Shown one piece after another: positions 54,288-63,127 of a stretch of 64,000 bases of DNA. Made by a program: the position numbers and the translations under genes. Position 1 is the stretch's first letter, and each line of letters opens with the position of its first letter. This stretch comes from an uncultured Tateyamaria sp. GTDB taxonomy: Bacteria; Pseudomonadota; Alphaproteobacteria; Rhodobacterales; Rhodobacteraceae. Below the pieces are notes generated by a model. It searched no databases. It was not told the origin of the DNA and saw nothing but the letters and a program-made list of their open reading frames with translations. The stretch spans positions 1 to 64,000 of the forward strand of contig NZ_CANNES010000009.1 of the NCBI RefSeq assembly GCF_947503705.1, given 5' to 3'.

Positions 54288-55469
54288 TCAGACGGCGGCC
54301 TTGAGCGCGTCGGCCAGATCGGTGCGTTCCCAGCTGAACCCGCCATCCGCGTCCGGTGCCCGGCCAAAGTGGCCGTAGGCCGCAGTGCGCTGATAGATGG
54401 GACGGTTCAGCGACAGATGCTCGCGGATGCCGCGTGGTGTCAGGTCCATCACCGATGCCACGGCGGCTTCGATGTCTGCATCCGCCACTTGGCCGGTGCC
54501 GAATGTGTCGCAATAGATCGACAGGGGCTTGGACACGCCAATGGCATAGCTGAGCTGGATGGTGCATTTCTCTGCCATCCCTGCCGCCACAACGTTCTTG
54601 GCCAGATAGCGCGCGGCATAGGCCGCCGATCGGTCCACCTTGGTCGGGTCTTTGCCCGAGAACGCGCCGCCGCCATGGGGGGCCGCACCGCCATAGGTGT
54701 CGACGATGATCTTGCGCCCTGTCAGGCCTGCATCCCCGTCCGGGCCACCGATGACGAATTTACCCGTGGGGTTCACGTGCCATTCGGTCTCGTCCGTGAT
54801 CCAGCCTTCGGGCAGGACTTCGTGGATATAGGGCGCCACCAGGGCGCGAATGTCGGCGCTGGTCAGGGCCTCGTCCAGGTGTTGGGTGGACAGCACGATG
54901 GAGCTGACGCCCACCGGCACGCCGTCGCGGTAGACCACCGAGAGTTGCGACTTGGCGTCGGGGCCAAGGGCCGGTTCGGTCCCGTTCTTGCGGACCTCGG
55001 CCAGACGGCGCAGCATGGCATGGGCATAGTGGATGGGAGCGGGCATGAGCGCGTCGGTCTCGTTGGTGGCATAGCCGAACATGATGCCCTGGTCGCCTGC
55101 CCCCTCGTCCTTGTCATCCGCCGCATCCACGCCTTGGGCGATATGGGCGGATTGCTCGTGCAGCAGGTTGGTGATTTCGCAGGTTTCCCAGTGAAACTTG
55201 TCCTGCTCGTAACCGATGTCCTTGATGCAGGCGCGAGCGATGTCCTCGATCTGCTCCATATAGTCGTGCAGCTTGTCCTGGTCGCTCAGGCCCACTTCGC
55301 CGCCGATCACAACACGGTCTGTGGTGGCAAAGGTTTCACAGGCCACACGTGCCTCTGGCTCTTCTGCGATAAAGGCGTCAAGGACGGCGTCCGAGATACG
55401 GTCACAGACTTTATCCGGGTGGCCCTCGGAAACGGATTCCGAGGTGAAAGTGTAATTCTGACGGGACAT
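54288..55469 (-). CDS. metK: S-adenosylmethionine synthetase, 393 aa
   Basis: Makes SAM from methionine and ATP. The signature elements are [16 protein letters not shown], the loop [29 protein letters not shown] (P-loop) and the [16 protein letters not shown] block. Length normal. The start at 55469 is directly downstream of a SAM/SAH-type riboswitch that covers the ribosome binding site, so translation is probably feedback controlled. Confidence 0.97.
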   Translation of the reverse strand: MSRQNYTFTSESVSEGHPDKVCDRISDAVLDAFIAEEPEARVACETFATTDRVVIGGEVGLSDQDKLHDYMEQIEDIARACIKDIGYEQDKFHWETCEITNLLHEQSAHIAQGVDAADDKDEGAGDQGIMFGYATNETDALMPAPIHYAHAMLRRLAEVRKNGTEPALGPDAKSQLSVVYRDGVPVGVSSIVLSTQHLDEALTSADIRALVAPYIHEVLPEGWITDETEWHVNPTGKFVIGGPDGDAGLTGRKIIVDTYGGAAPHGGGAFSGKDPTKVDRSAAYAARYLAKNVVAAGMAEKCTIQLSYAIGVSKPLSIYCDTFGTGQVADADIEAAVASVMDLTPRGIREHLSLNRPIYQRTAAYGHFGRAPDADGGFSWERTDLADALKAAV

Positions 55470-55472
55470 GTG

Positions 55473-55530
55473 CGCTCCAATGAAATGTTCGCCCGTCGCG
55501 TCAGGAAGCCGTTGCAACAGGATCGGGATG
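55473..55530 (-). promoter_or_regulatory. SAM/SAH riboswitch in the metK leader
   Basis: On the minus strand the leader reads GCAACGGCTTCCTGACGCG, then ACGGGCGAACATTTCA and TTGGAGCG, a few bases before the metK ATG. The AACGGCUUCCUGRCG core and the UGGAGC that doubles as ribosome binding site are the hallmarks of the SAM/SAH riboswitch of Rhodobacterales, whose pseudoknot hides the ribosome binding site when SAM is bound. The element begins at the end of lnt. Confidence 0.85.
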
Positions 55531-55532
55531 CT

Positions 55533-57047
55533 TTACGCGTGTGGTTCGCCCGCGTCAATGCCACCACTTTGCCGCAGCCGGGCGCGTGTCAGAACTGCGG
55601 CCACCAGCCCTAAAAAAAGCAGGACGGCCCAAGGTGCGTCGCCGGTGCGGCTATAGATTGTCGGTGGCGCGGGTGCGGGCAGTACCGCGTCCAGATATCC
55701 CGCCATGTTGAGCCCCAGCGCCGCGGTGACCCGACCGTTGGGGTCGATCACGGCAGAAATGCCCGTATTGGCCGCGCGGATCATGGGCAGGCCCTGTTCG
55801 ATGGCGCGCATACGGGCTTGCGCCAGGTGCTGTTGCGGGCCGGATCGCGCCCCAAACCAGGCATCATTGGTCAATTGCATCAAGAAGGTCGGCCGCTCCG
55901 GCGCACCGCCCACATCATGGGCAAAGACCGCCTCGTAGCAGATCAGAGGCAAGGCCCGACCCAGCGCGCCAAAGTCGAGCAAGCGGGCCCCGGGCCCGGC
56001 GGCATATCCCCCTTCGGCGCGCGCGGCCAGGCCGCCCACTTCGATATGCCTGAAAAACCATTCGAACGGCATGTATTCGCCAAAGGGGACGAGGTGATGC
56101 TTGTCATAGGTCTGGGTGACCTGCCCCGCTGCGTCCAGGACCACAAGGCTGTTGAAATAGTCGCTGAACTGCCTGCGTTGGATGCCCAGCACCACAGGCG
56201 CGCCGCGCGCGGCCTCGGTTATGGCGTCAAAGACGACCTGGGCGTTTTCCACCAGATAGGGCAGCGCGGTTTCCGGCCAGACCACCAGATCGGGGACCGG
56301 ACCGGCCGCCGTAAAATCAATCTGCCGGTTTACAAAAACGGGGACGCGCGAGGGATCCCATTTTTCATCCTGCGGCGCGTTGGGTTGCACCAGCCGCACT
56401 GTGTGGGCCGTTAGCTCGGCCTTCGGAGCCATCACCGGAAGCACGAAGAGGCTGACGCACGCAGCCGCAACCGCGATCCTGAGGGCCTTCCAAGTCCGCG
56501 ACGCAATCACAGCGGCCAGCGCCGCCATGGCCAGCATGACGCCGTGCGGCCCACCCCAGGCAAGCCCCTGCCCCGCCAGACCATCCACCAGAGCCTGTGG
56601 GGGGGCCGCCCAAGGGAAGCCGGTAAAGACATAGGCCCGGAGCATTTCCACCCCGGCCCAGGCAAAGACCAGCACCCATGCCTGCCCGCCCGCCCAACGG
56701 GCAAAGGCCAGCGCAAAGGCCCAGAATGACCCCAAGAGCAGAGCCAGCAAGACCAGCGCAAAAGGGGCCATCCACCCGGTGACCGCCGCATCCACCTGAA
56801 ACGGTTCGGTGATCCAGGACAGGGTTGGCGCGAAATAACCAAACCCCAAGGCCCAGCCCCTGATCAGGGCGCCGCGAACGTTCTGAGCGCCGCGCAAAAG
56901 CGCAAAGCCTGCCAAAAGCGGAACGAGGATAAGTACGCCAACGGAAAGCGGCGCGTGGGCCATTGACCCCACCGCTCCTGCGGTGATCGCCAGGAGCAGA
57001 TGCGCCCAGGTTGGCCACCCTGCCATGCGGGTGGCGGGGTTGATCAT
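55533..57047 (-). CDS. lnt: Apolipoprotein N-acyltransferase, 504 aa
   Basis: Adds the third acyl chain to bacterial lipoproteins. About seven membrane helices precede and one follows a periplasmic nitrilase-like domain. The catalytic Glu is in VVWPETALPYL, the Lys in YDKHHLVPFGEY and the Cys in LICYEAVFAHD. It overlaps corC by 4 bases upstream and is followed by metK. Confidence 0.95.
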   Translation of the reverse strand: MINPATRMAGWPTWAHLLLAITAGAVGSMAHAPLSVGVLILVPLLAGFALLRGAQNVRGALIRGWALGFGYFAPTLSWITEPFQVDAAVTGWMAPFALVLLALLLGSFWAFALAFARWAGGQAWVLVFAWAGVEMLRAYVFTGFPWAAPPQALVDGLAGQGLAWGGPHGVMLAMAALAAVIASRTWKALRIAVAAACVSLFVLPVMAPKAELTAHTVRLVQPNAPQDEKWDPSRVPVFVNRQIDFTAAGPVPDLVVWPETALPYLVENAQVVFDAITEAARGAPVVLGIQRRQFSDYFNSLVVLDAAGQVTQTYDKHHLVPFGEYMPFEWFFRHIEVGGLAARAEGGYAAGPGARLLDFGALGRALPLICYEAVFAHDVGGAPERPTFLMQLTNDAWFGARSGPQQHLAQARMRAIEQGLPMIRAANTGISAVIDPNGRVTAALGLNMAGYLDAVLPAPAPPTIYSRTGDAPWAVLLFLGLVAAVLTRARLRQSGGIDAGEPHA

Positions 57048-57931
57048 TCGGCGGCGTCCCGTCCCTGCAAACGCACCCGCAACCGTTTGATCCGCCGTGG
57101 GTCTGCGTCGATCACTTCGAATTCGGGGCCGTCGGGATGCGGCACAACCTCGCCCCGCGCAGGCACGCGGCCCGCCAGCATAAAGACAAGGCCGCCCAGC
57201 GTGTCGATCTCTTCTTCGTCCACGTCATCATGGGTGGTCAGCGAGATGCCGATCTCTGACTCGAACTCGTCGAGCGGGGTTTTGGCAAGCGCCAGATAAC
57301 AACCTGTCTTTTCCCGGGTGAAATGCGCACCTTCGTCGACGTCATGTTCATCCTCGATCTCGCCCACGACCTGTTCGATCAGGTCTTCGATGGTCACCAA
57401 TCCGTCCACCCCACCATATTCGTCGATCACCAGCGCCATGTGCCGCCGCTCGGTCTGCATCTTGGTCAGCAAGACGCCGATGGTCATGGACGGAGGCACA
57501 AAGAGAAGCGGGCGCACTTCGGACTTGAGGTCGAAATCCTTGCCGCCGCCGTTAAAGCCGTGGCGCAGGGCGATGTCCTTGAGGTGGGCAAAGCCAAGCG
57601 GTGTGTCGATGGTGCCTTCAAACACCGGTAGCCGCGTGTGACCGCTTTCGCGGAAATTGGCGACCAGTTCGTCCAGCGTCGAGGTATCGGGAACGGCGTT
57701 GATGTCCGCCATGGGCACCGCGACATCCTCGACGCGCATCCGGCGCAGATTGATCATGCCGTGGCTTTGGGGGCGCGGCGCGCCTTCCACGGGCGCTTCG
57801 GCTTCGGTGTCAGATGGGCTGAGCGCGCCAATCACGCGCGCAAAGAATCCACTGTTTTGTGACGTGTCACTCGTGTCATTGTCTGACTGCGCGCGGGGCG
57901 CTGCGCCAGACGATCCGTCGTTTTCGCCCAT
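57044..57931 (-). CDS. corC: CorC/HlyC-type CBS-domain protein, 295 aa
   Basis: A cytoplasmic member of the CorC family without the membrane DUF21 domain. Two CBS domains are at about residues 65-125 and 130-190 (RVEDVAVPMADINAV, LVIDEYGGVDGLVTIEDLIE). A CorC_HlyC (transporter-associated) domain is at the C-terminus (TLGGLVFMLAGRVPARGEVV). It may regulate Mg/Co transport or, by gene order with ybeY and lnt, cell-envelope or RNA functions. The ATG at 57931 has an adjacent AGGAG. Confidence 0.93.
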   Translation of the reverse strand: MGENDGSSGAAPRAQSDNDTSDTSQNSGFFARVIGALSPSDTEAEAPVEGAPRPQSHGMINLRRMRVEDVAVPMADINAVPDTSTLDELVANFRESGHTRLPVFEGTIDTPLGFAHLKDIALRHGFNGGGKDFDLKSEVRPLLFVPPSMTIGVLLTKMQTERRHMALVIDEYGGVDGLVTIEDLIEQVVGEIEDEHDVDEGAHFTREKTGCYLALAKTPLDEFESEIGISLTTHDDVDEEEIDTLGGLVFMLAGRVPARGEVVPHPDGPEFEVIDADPRRIKRLRVRLQGRDAAE

Positions 57932-57984
57932 TGGCTCCTGTCCAGTTGTGAGGCGCAAATGCGCCCCCGACCATATCCGTGACC

Positions 57985-58479
57985 CTAATATGGGTCAGGC
58001 AACCCCATGCTGCCAAGTATCTTGACCTCTAACGCTTCCATCCGCGTGGCATCAAGGTCACGAATGTGATCATAGCCCAGCAAATGCAGCGTCGCGTGCA
58101 CGATCAGGTGCGTCACATGGTCCGCAAGCGGTTTGGCCTGCTCTGTCGCCTCGCGGGCGCACGTATCATAGGCAATGGCGATGTCGCCAAGGCTGTAGGT
58201 GCCGGAGGGGTCGGGATGCGGTTTTTCCGGTGCAGCCCCGTCCGTTTCGGAGGCCAGGTCATCTTCGGGCCAACTGAGCACATTGGTGGCTGTGGGCTTG
58301 TCCCGGAAATCCGCGTTGAGCTTGGCGATACGCGCGTCGTCGCAGCCCAGGATAGACAGTTCGGCGCGCGCCACCTTTTGATCCGCCAGCACGGCCCGCA
58401 CGGCGGGTGTCGCCAATCCAATCAGGTTGGCCGTGGCCCAACGCGGGTCTTCGATCAGGATGTCGATGTCGTGTGGCAA
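57985..58479 (-). CDS. ybeY: Endoribonuclease YbeY (rRNA maturation), 164 aa
   Basis: Zn-dependent RNase involved in 16S rRNA processing. The metal site is [15 protein letters not shown] (HxxxHxxxxxH). [10 protein letters not shown] and [14 protein letters not shown] are conserved. The start is TTG at 58479 (then [13 protein letters not shown]); no ATG is available at this point and there is no strong ribosome binding site. Translation may depend on coupling with phoH upstream. Confidence 0.93.
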   Translation of the reverse strand: MPHDIDILIEDPRWATANLIGLATPAVRAVLADQKVARAELSILGCDDARIAKLNADFRDKPTATNVLSWPEDDLASETDGAAPEKPHPDPSGTYSLGDIAIAYDTCAREATEQAKPLADHVTHLIVHATLHLLGYDHIRDLDATRMEALEVKILGSMGLPDPY

Positions 58480-58490
58480 GTGTCAGAACC

Positions 58491-58522
58491 GGGGGCCAGC
58501 CCCCGGACCCCCGGAGTATTTT
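58491..58522. repeat. Intergenic element GGGGGCCAGCCCCC...CCCCCGGAGTATTTT
   Basis: GGGGGC-CA-GCCCCC (58491-58504) followed by CCCCCGGAGTATTTTC. It is a sister of the element at 38274-38316. It occupies most of the gap between phoH and ybeY. Confidence 0.5.
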
Positions 58523-58536
58523 CGAAGAAAAGAAGA

Positions 58537-59529
58537 TCAGGACGGTGTCGTGTCGGCCTCGTACGCCTCGATGATCGCGGCCACAAGTGGATGCCGCACC
58601 ACGTCTTTGGAGGTGAAATAGTTAAACCCGATCTTGGGCACAGATTTCAGCAACCGTTCCGCATCCGACAGCCCCGAGGGCACGCCGCGTGGCAGATCAA
58701 TCTGGGTGCGGTCGCCGGTGATCACCATGCGCGAGCCTTCGCCGAGCCGGGTCAGAAACATCTTCATCTGCATGGTGGTGGCGTTTTGCGCCTCGTCCAG
58801 CACCACGAAGGCGCGGCTGAGTGTGCGACCCCGCATGAAGGCGAGCGGCGCGATTTCGATGGTTTTCTCTTCTTTCAGCTTGGCCAGTTGCTTGCCGGGC
58901 AGAAAGTCATTGAGCGCGTCATAAAGCGGCTGCATGTAGGGGTCGACTTTTTCCTCCTGGGTGCCGGGGAGGAAGCCCAGACGCTCGCCCGCTTCGACCG
59001 CAGGGCGGCACAGAATGATCCGGTCGACCTGACCCGAGATGAACATGGACACGCCCACAGCGACAGCCAGATAGGTTTTGCCGGTGCCTGCGGGGCCGAT
59101 CCCGAATGCCATTTCATTGTCGAAGAGCGATTGAACATAGGCCTTTTGCGCGTCTGTGCGCGGCTCGACCAGTTTCTTGCGGGTCTTGATTTCGATCCTG
59201 TTGCCGACCGGCATTTCCAGCTGATCGCCCTGGCGCGCGCCGGTATCCGCCTCTGAGGCACCCATGCGCAGTTCGCGGTCGACATCGGCGGGCTCGACCT
59301 CTTTGCCCGTTTCAAGGCGCAGATAGAGGGCGTTCAGCACTTCGCTTGCGCGCTTTTGCGCAGCCTCTTCGCCCATGATCGCCAGCACGTTGCCACGTCG
59401 GATGATCTGGACCTCTAGGGCCGTTTCGACAGCCGTCAGATGCGCGTCATAGGGGCCGCACAAGTCGATCAGCAGTCGGTTGTCTGGAAATTCAAGAACC
59501 ACTTCGGTCGGCGGTTGATCTAGGGTCAA
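58537..59529 (-). CDS. phoH: PhoH-family ATPase, 330 aa
   Basis: A PhoH-like P-loop ATPase. Walker A is GPAGTGKT, Walker B is FVVLDEAQN, and the blocks IILCRPAVEAGERLGFLPG and GDRTQIDLPRG are typical of the family. A KH-like N-terminal region (DAHLTAVETALEVQIIRRGN) precedes it. The start is TTG at 59529 with AGGAG 8 bases upstream, which gives the family N-terminus; the frame upstream is nonsense over the lipoprotein gene. It is probably an RNA-handling partner of YbeY, its downstream neighbour. Confidence 0.93.
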   Translation of the reverse strand: MTLDQPPTEVVLEFPDNRLLIDLCGPYDAHLTAVETALEVQIIRRGNVLAIMGEEAAQKRASEVLNALYLRLETGKEVEPADVDRELRMGASEADTGARQGDQLEMPVGNRIEIKTRKKLVEPRTDAQKAYVQSLFDNEMAFGIGPAGTGKTYLAVAVGVSMFISGQVDRIILCRPAVEAGERLGFLPGTQEEKVDPYMQPLYDALNDFLPGKQLAKLKEEKTIEIAPLAFMRGRTLSRAFVVLDEAQNATTMQMKMFLTRLGEGSRMVITGDRTQIDLPRGVPSGLSDAERLLKSVPKIGFNYFTSKDVVRHPLVAAIIEAYEADTTPS

Positions 59530-59614
59530 TATCTGCTCCTGTTGCGATATTCCTGAACCGTGGCAAGTTCGCGGGGCAGGTGCAACTGCCCCGCCGCTGA
59601 TTTCGTACAATTCA

Positions 59615-59652
59615 AACAAAAAAGGCCGGAGCGTGCTAAACGCTCCGGCCTT
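59615..59652 (-). terminator. Rho-independent terminator after the lipoprotein gene
   Basis: On the minus strand a perfect 12-base stem AAGGCCGGAGCG, loop TTTAGCA, CGCTCCGGCCTT is followed by TTTTGTTTG. It ends the OmpA/lipoprotein transcript and leaves phoH to its own promoter. Confidence 0.9.
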
Positions 59653-59674
59653 GGAATGGGCTGACGACGGGCGA

Positions 59675-59980
59675 TCAGTTCGGATCCCGCACCGTGGAGC
59701 CGCCTTTGAAGTCACCAACGGTCTGCGTGGGCTCGGCCACACCGGAGCATACCGGTTTGCCGTATTTGTCGAGCCGTGCCGACAGATACCCTTCGACGCC
59801 ATCGTCGATGATCCAGTGATCGCAGCCGTTGGGGTCCACCCAGATCCCGGCCTGAAGCTGGCTGAGGTCCTTGCGGTCAAAGCCCCGGTCGATGGTCTTG
59901 TTGGGCGGATAGCCGTCGCCGCATGCAGCCAGGCCAAGGCCGCCGATCAGCAGCACAGGGACGAATTTTAACTTGGTCAT
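59675..59980 (-). CDS. Small lipoprotein with IWVDPxGCxHW module, 101 aa
   Basis: A lipoprotein signal with lipobox (LLIGGLGLAACGDG, Cys at about residue 20). The module IWVDPNGCDHWIIDDGVEGY, ending about 14 residues later in GKPVC, is almost the same as one in the OmpA-type gene directly upstream (12-base gap). The two Cys of the module could form a disulfide. Function unknown; co-transcription and the shared module suggest that both proteins bind a common partner at the outer membrane. Confidence 0.8.
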   Translation of the reverse strand: MTKLKFVPVLLIGGLGLAACGDGYPPNKTIDRGFDRKDLSQLQAGIWVDPNGCDHWIIDDGVEGYLSARLDKYGKPVCSGVAEPTQTVGDFKGGSTVRDPN

Positions 59981-59992
59981 GATAGGCGTCCC

Positions 59993-60589
59993 TTACTGAA
60001 TACAGATGATTTCGACACGGCGGTTCTTGGCCATGCCAGCCGCAGTGTTGTTGGCCGCTGCAGGCAGCCGTTCGCCATACCCGCGCACATCCGCGATGCG
60101 TGCACCCGATTGGGCCGCGATGGCCGCCACGGCGTTGGCCCGGTTGAGCGACAGGCGCAGGTTATAGGCATCGCTGGCGCGGCTGTCGGTGTGGCCGGTG
60201 ATAATATAGCTGGTGGCACTCGCGCTCTGGAAGAACTCGGCCAGGCGTTGTTTGCCGGCCTTGTGGATACGGTGGCTGTCGGTGGCAAAGAACTGGTCGG
60301 AGTTCATCACACCGCACAGGTTGCCCCGGCGGCAGACCGGGATGCCTTTGCGGTTCGTGTGGGGTGTCATGTACCCTTCGGCTCCGTCGTCCATCACCCA
60401 GTGTTCGCACCCGTCCGGGTCCACCCAGATCGTCGGGATATATTGCCCGCCGTCCCGGCCCTGTTGCGATCGCGTCTGGCCGAAGGCCTGCGCGTCCACG
60501 CTGACGGTCATCAATGACGTCAATGCCACAGCGGAGGCAGCCGCCACGACCATAAACTTGTTCACTGTTCGGGAATACAAATTCGCCAC
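59993..60589 (-). CDS. OmpA-family peptidoglycan-associated protein with the same module, 198 aa
   Basis: A signal peptide (VAAASAVALTSLMTVSVDAQ, cut near QAFG) is followed by the module TIWVDPDGCEHWVMDDGAEG, ending in GIPVC, and then an OmpA_C domain (TSYIITGHTDSRASDAYNLR, RADVRGYGE-type region) that binds peptidoglycan. The start is GTG at 60589 with AAAAGGGA upstream; earlier starts lack a signal. A CtrA-like site is upstream at 60675. It is the first gene of a two-gene unit with the lipoprotein. Confidence 0.85.
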   Translation of the reverse strand: MANLYSRTVNKFMVVAAASAVALTSLMTVSVDAQAFGQTRSQQGRDGGQYIPTIWVDPDGCEHWVMDDGAEGYMTPHTNRKGIPVCRRGNLCGVMNSDQFFATDSHRIHKAGKQRLAEFFQSASATSYIITGHTDSRASDAYNLRLSLNRANAVAAIAAQSGARIADVRGYGERLPAAANNTAAGMAKNRRVEIICIQ

Positions 60590-60674
60590 AGCCCTGTCCC
60601 TTTTGTTGTTGGTCCCCCGCAAAAGCCGCCAACATGTCTGAAAGAGACCGACCCTTGCCGTTATTGAGGCGAGG

Positions 60675-60690
60675 TTAAGGAAGTTTTAAC
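60675..60690. promoter_or_regulatory. CtrA-like site TTAA-N7-TTAAC
   Basis: TTAAGGAAGTTTTAAC has the TTAA-N7-TTAA(C) form of CtrA boxes. It lies about 86 bases upstream of the OmpA-type gene start. CtrA controls many envelope and motility genes in this order. This is a single motif match. Confidence 0.35.
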
Positions 60691-60790
60691 GTTCTGTGAA
60701 GGGATTTTCACCATATATTGTGTCTAAATTCGGGGCAGTTACCAAAGAACACGGGTCTGAATGCCCGCCAGAGTGGTTTAGTCCCGCGGA

Positions 60791-62113
60791 TCAGAGCAAT
60801 TGGCCGGCAAGCGAGTTGGTGCCCGCATCAACGATTCTGACCGACGCGATCTCGCCCACGTTCACCTTTGCATCGGACACGTGGACAGCATGCAGGTATT
60901 CGCTTTTGCCAACCATCTGCCCTTCGAACCGTCCGGGCTTTTCGAACAGCACCTTGACGTCCCGTCCGACCATTCCATCCTGAATGCTGCGCTGCTGGCG
61001 CGTGATCAGCGCTTGCAAACGTTGCAACCGGTCATCTGCCTCGGCCGCATCGACCTGTGCCCGCTCGGCCGCAGGCGTGCCGGGCCGGGTCGAATATTTG
61101 AACGAATAGGCATAGCCGTAATTGACCTCTTCCACCAGATCGAGGGTCGCCTGGAAATCGGCCTCGGTTTCTTCGGGGAAGCCCACGATGAAATCGCCGG
61201 ACATAAGGATATCTGGCCGCGCCGCCCTGATCCGTTCAATCAGGCGCAGATAGCTTTCTGCGGTGTGGCTGCGGTTCATCCGTTTGAGAATCTTGTCGCT
61301 GCCCGACTGGACCGGCAGATGCAGGTACGGCATCAGCTTGGCACAGGTACCATGCGCCTCGATCAGGTCATCACTCATATCGTTGGGATGGCTGGTGGTG
61401 AAGCGGATGCGTTCCAGCCCATCCACCTTGTCCAGGTCCCAGATCAGCTTGGCCAGCGTATAATCTGACCCGTCAGGCCCCGCGCCGTGATAGGCGTTCA
61501 CATTCTGGCCCAGCAGGGTGATCTCGCGTACGCCCCGTTCCACCAGGTCGCGCGCCTCGTCGAGGATGCGCGCGGCGGGGCGGCTGACTTCGGCGCCACG
61601 GGTATAGGGCACCACGCAAAAGGCGCAAAACTTGTCGCAGCCTTCCTGCACAGTCAGAAATGCCGAGGGCGCGCGGCGGGCCTTGGGGCGGCCCTTGAGC
61701 TTTTCGAACTTGTCTTCTTCGGGGAAATCCGTGTCGAGGGCTTTTTCGCCGGTGCGGGCTTTGGCCTCCATCTCGGGCAGGCGGTGATAGCTTTGCGGGC
61801 CGACCACGAGGTCAACGGCAGGCTGGCGGCGCATGATCTCTTCGCCCTCGGCCTGCGCAACGCAACCAGCGACACCAATTTTCAAATCGGGGTTCGTCGT
61901 CTTGAACTGCTTGAGGCGACCCAGTTCGGAATAGACTTTCTCCGCCGCCTTTTCCCGAATGTGGCAGGTGTTGAGCAGGATCATATCCGCGTCGTCCGGC
62001 GTTGCCGTTTCGACATAGCCCTGCCCGCCCAGCGCTTCGGCCATGCGTTCGCTGTCGTAGACGTTCATCTGGCAACCATAGGTCTTGATGAAGAGCTTTT
62101 TCGGCGTCGTCAT
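60791..62113 (-). CDS. miaB: tRNA-2-methylthio-N6-dimethylallyladenosine synthase, 440 aa
   Basis: Radical-SAM methylthiotransferase acting at A37 of tRNAs. It has an N-terminal UPF0004 domain with three Cys ([35 protein letters not shown]), the radical-SAM CxxxCxxC motif in [17 protein letters not shown], and a C-terminal TRAM domain. Length and order are normal. Start ATG at 62113. Confidence 0.97.
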   Translation of the reverse strand: MTTPKKLFIKTYGCQMNVYDSERMAEALGGQGYVETATPDDADMILLNTCHIREKAAEKVYSELGRLKQFKTTNPDLKIGVAGCVAQAEGEEIMRRQPAVDLVVGPQSYHRLPEMEAKARTGEKALDTDFPEEDKFEKLKGRPKARRAPSAFLTVQEGCDKFCAFCVVPYTRGAEVSRPAARILDEARDLVERGVREITLLGQNVNAYHGAGPDGSDYTLAKLIWDLDKVDGLERIRFTTSHPNDMSDDLIEAHGTCAKLMPYLHLPVQSGSDKILKRMNRSHTAESYLRLIERIRAARPDILMSGDFIVGFPEETEADFQATLDLVEEVNYGYAYSFKYSTRPGTPAAERAQVDAAEADDRLQRLQALITRQQRSIQDGMVGRDVKVLFEKPGRFEGQMVGKSEYLHAVHVSDAKVNVGEIASVRIVDAGTNSLAGQLL

Positions 62114-62228
62114 GGCGTGTGTCCGGGGCTGTTGGGTCAGATCGCGGCTCTATCAAGAAGGGCTGCGGCTTGCAATGCACCCAAGATTAACCGATTTTGT
62201 GCAAAACACCTGGCACAGGGTTCCATTG

Positions 62229-63095
62229 ATGCAGTTCGACAGTCTGACAGCTTTTGCCAAATCCGATGAAGCCGTGCCCAAAAAGGGCCCGGTGGCCATT
62301 GTGCTGGTCGAGGACGATGTCGAGGTCGCCACGACCTTGCGGCACCATCAACAGGCGGGCTTTCGCCACCTGATCGCGTTTATGCCGCCCGAGTTCGAAT
62401 TGCCCCGGGATCTGACCGATACGGTGACCCGGATCGACTATGACGCAACGGTCGAGGAGGCGCTGGAAACGGCCGTAAACGGTGTAATCGCGGTTGTGCC
62501 CGCGGGCACCTGGATGTTCTACTGCTACAATGCGGAATACCTCTTTCACCCGTTTTGCGAGACGCGGACGGTGGGCGAGATGCTGGCCTTTCACACCGAA
62601 GAGCGGCGTGATGCCATGCTGACCTATGTGATTGACCTTTATGCGGATGATCTGTGGGAATGCCCCGATGCGGTGTCGCTTGACCGGGCGCATCTGGATC
62701 GTTCAGGCTATTATGCGCTTGCCCGACCCGATGCGCATGGGCACCCCAAAGAACGGCAGTTGGACTTTTTCGGTGGCCTGCGCTGGCGTTATGAGGAACA
62801 CGTGCCTGCCGCGCGGCGCAAGATTGACCGGATTGCCCTGTTCAAGACCAAGCCCGGCCTGAAACTGCGCCCTGATCACACCTTTGATGATGAAGAATAC
62901 AACACCTTTGCCTGTGAATGGCACCATAATATCACGGCGGCCATCTGTTCTTTCCGCACGGCGAAGGCGTTGAAACTGAACCCTGGCAGCACCTTTGATA
63001 TCGAGACGTTCAAATGGCATAATTCGGCGCCGTTTGAATGGCATTCGCGGCAATTGCTGGATTTGGGATTGATGGAACCGGGGCAATGGTTCTGA
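62229..63095 (+). CDS. Glycosyltransferase-like hypothetical protein, 288 aa
   Basis: A cytoplasmic protein with a Rossmann-like start (VAIVLVEDDVEVATTLRHHQ) and a middle AVVPAGTWMFYCYNAEYLF. The second half has KIDRIALFKTKPGLKLRPDH and EYNTFACEWHHNITAAICSF, which I associate with proteins annotated in this order as family 2-like glycosyltransferases. A DxD-type motif is not obvious, so the activity is uncertain. It starts at the ATG 62229 and is divergent from miaB. Confidence 0.6.
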   Translation: MQFDSLTAFAKSDEAVPKKGPVAIVLVEDDVEVATTLRHHQQAGFRHLIAFMPPEFELPRDLTDTVTRIDYDATVEEALETAVNGVIAVVPAGTWMFYCYNAEYLFHPFCETRTVGEMLAFHTEERRDAMLTYVIDLYADDLWECPDAVSLDRAHLDRSGYYALARPDAHGHPKERQLDFFGGLRWRYEEHVPAARRKIDRIALFKTKPGLKLRPDHTFDDEEYNTFACEWHHNITAAICSFRTAKALKLNPGSTFDIETFKWHNSAPFEWHSRQLLDLGLMEPGQWF

Positions 63096-63127
63096 GGGAA
63101 CACACCGCCCCGGTCTGAACTGAGCCC

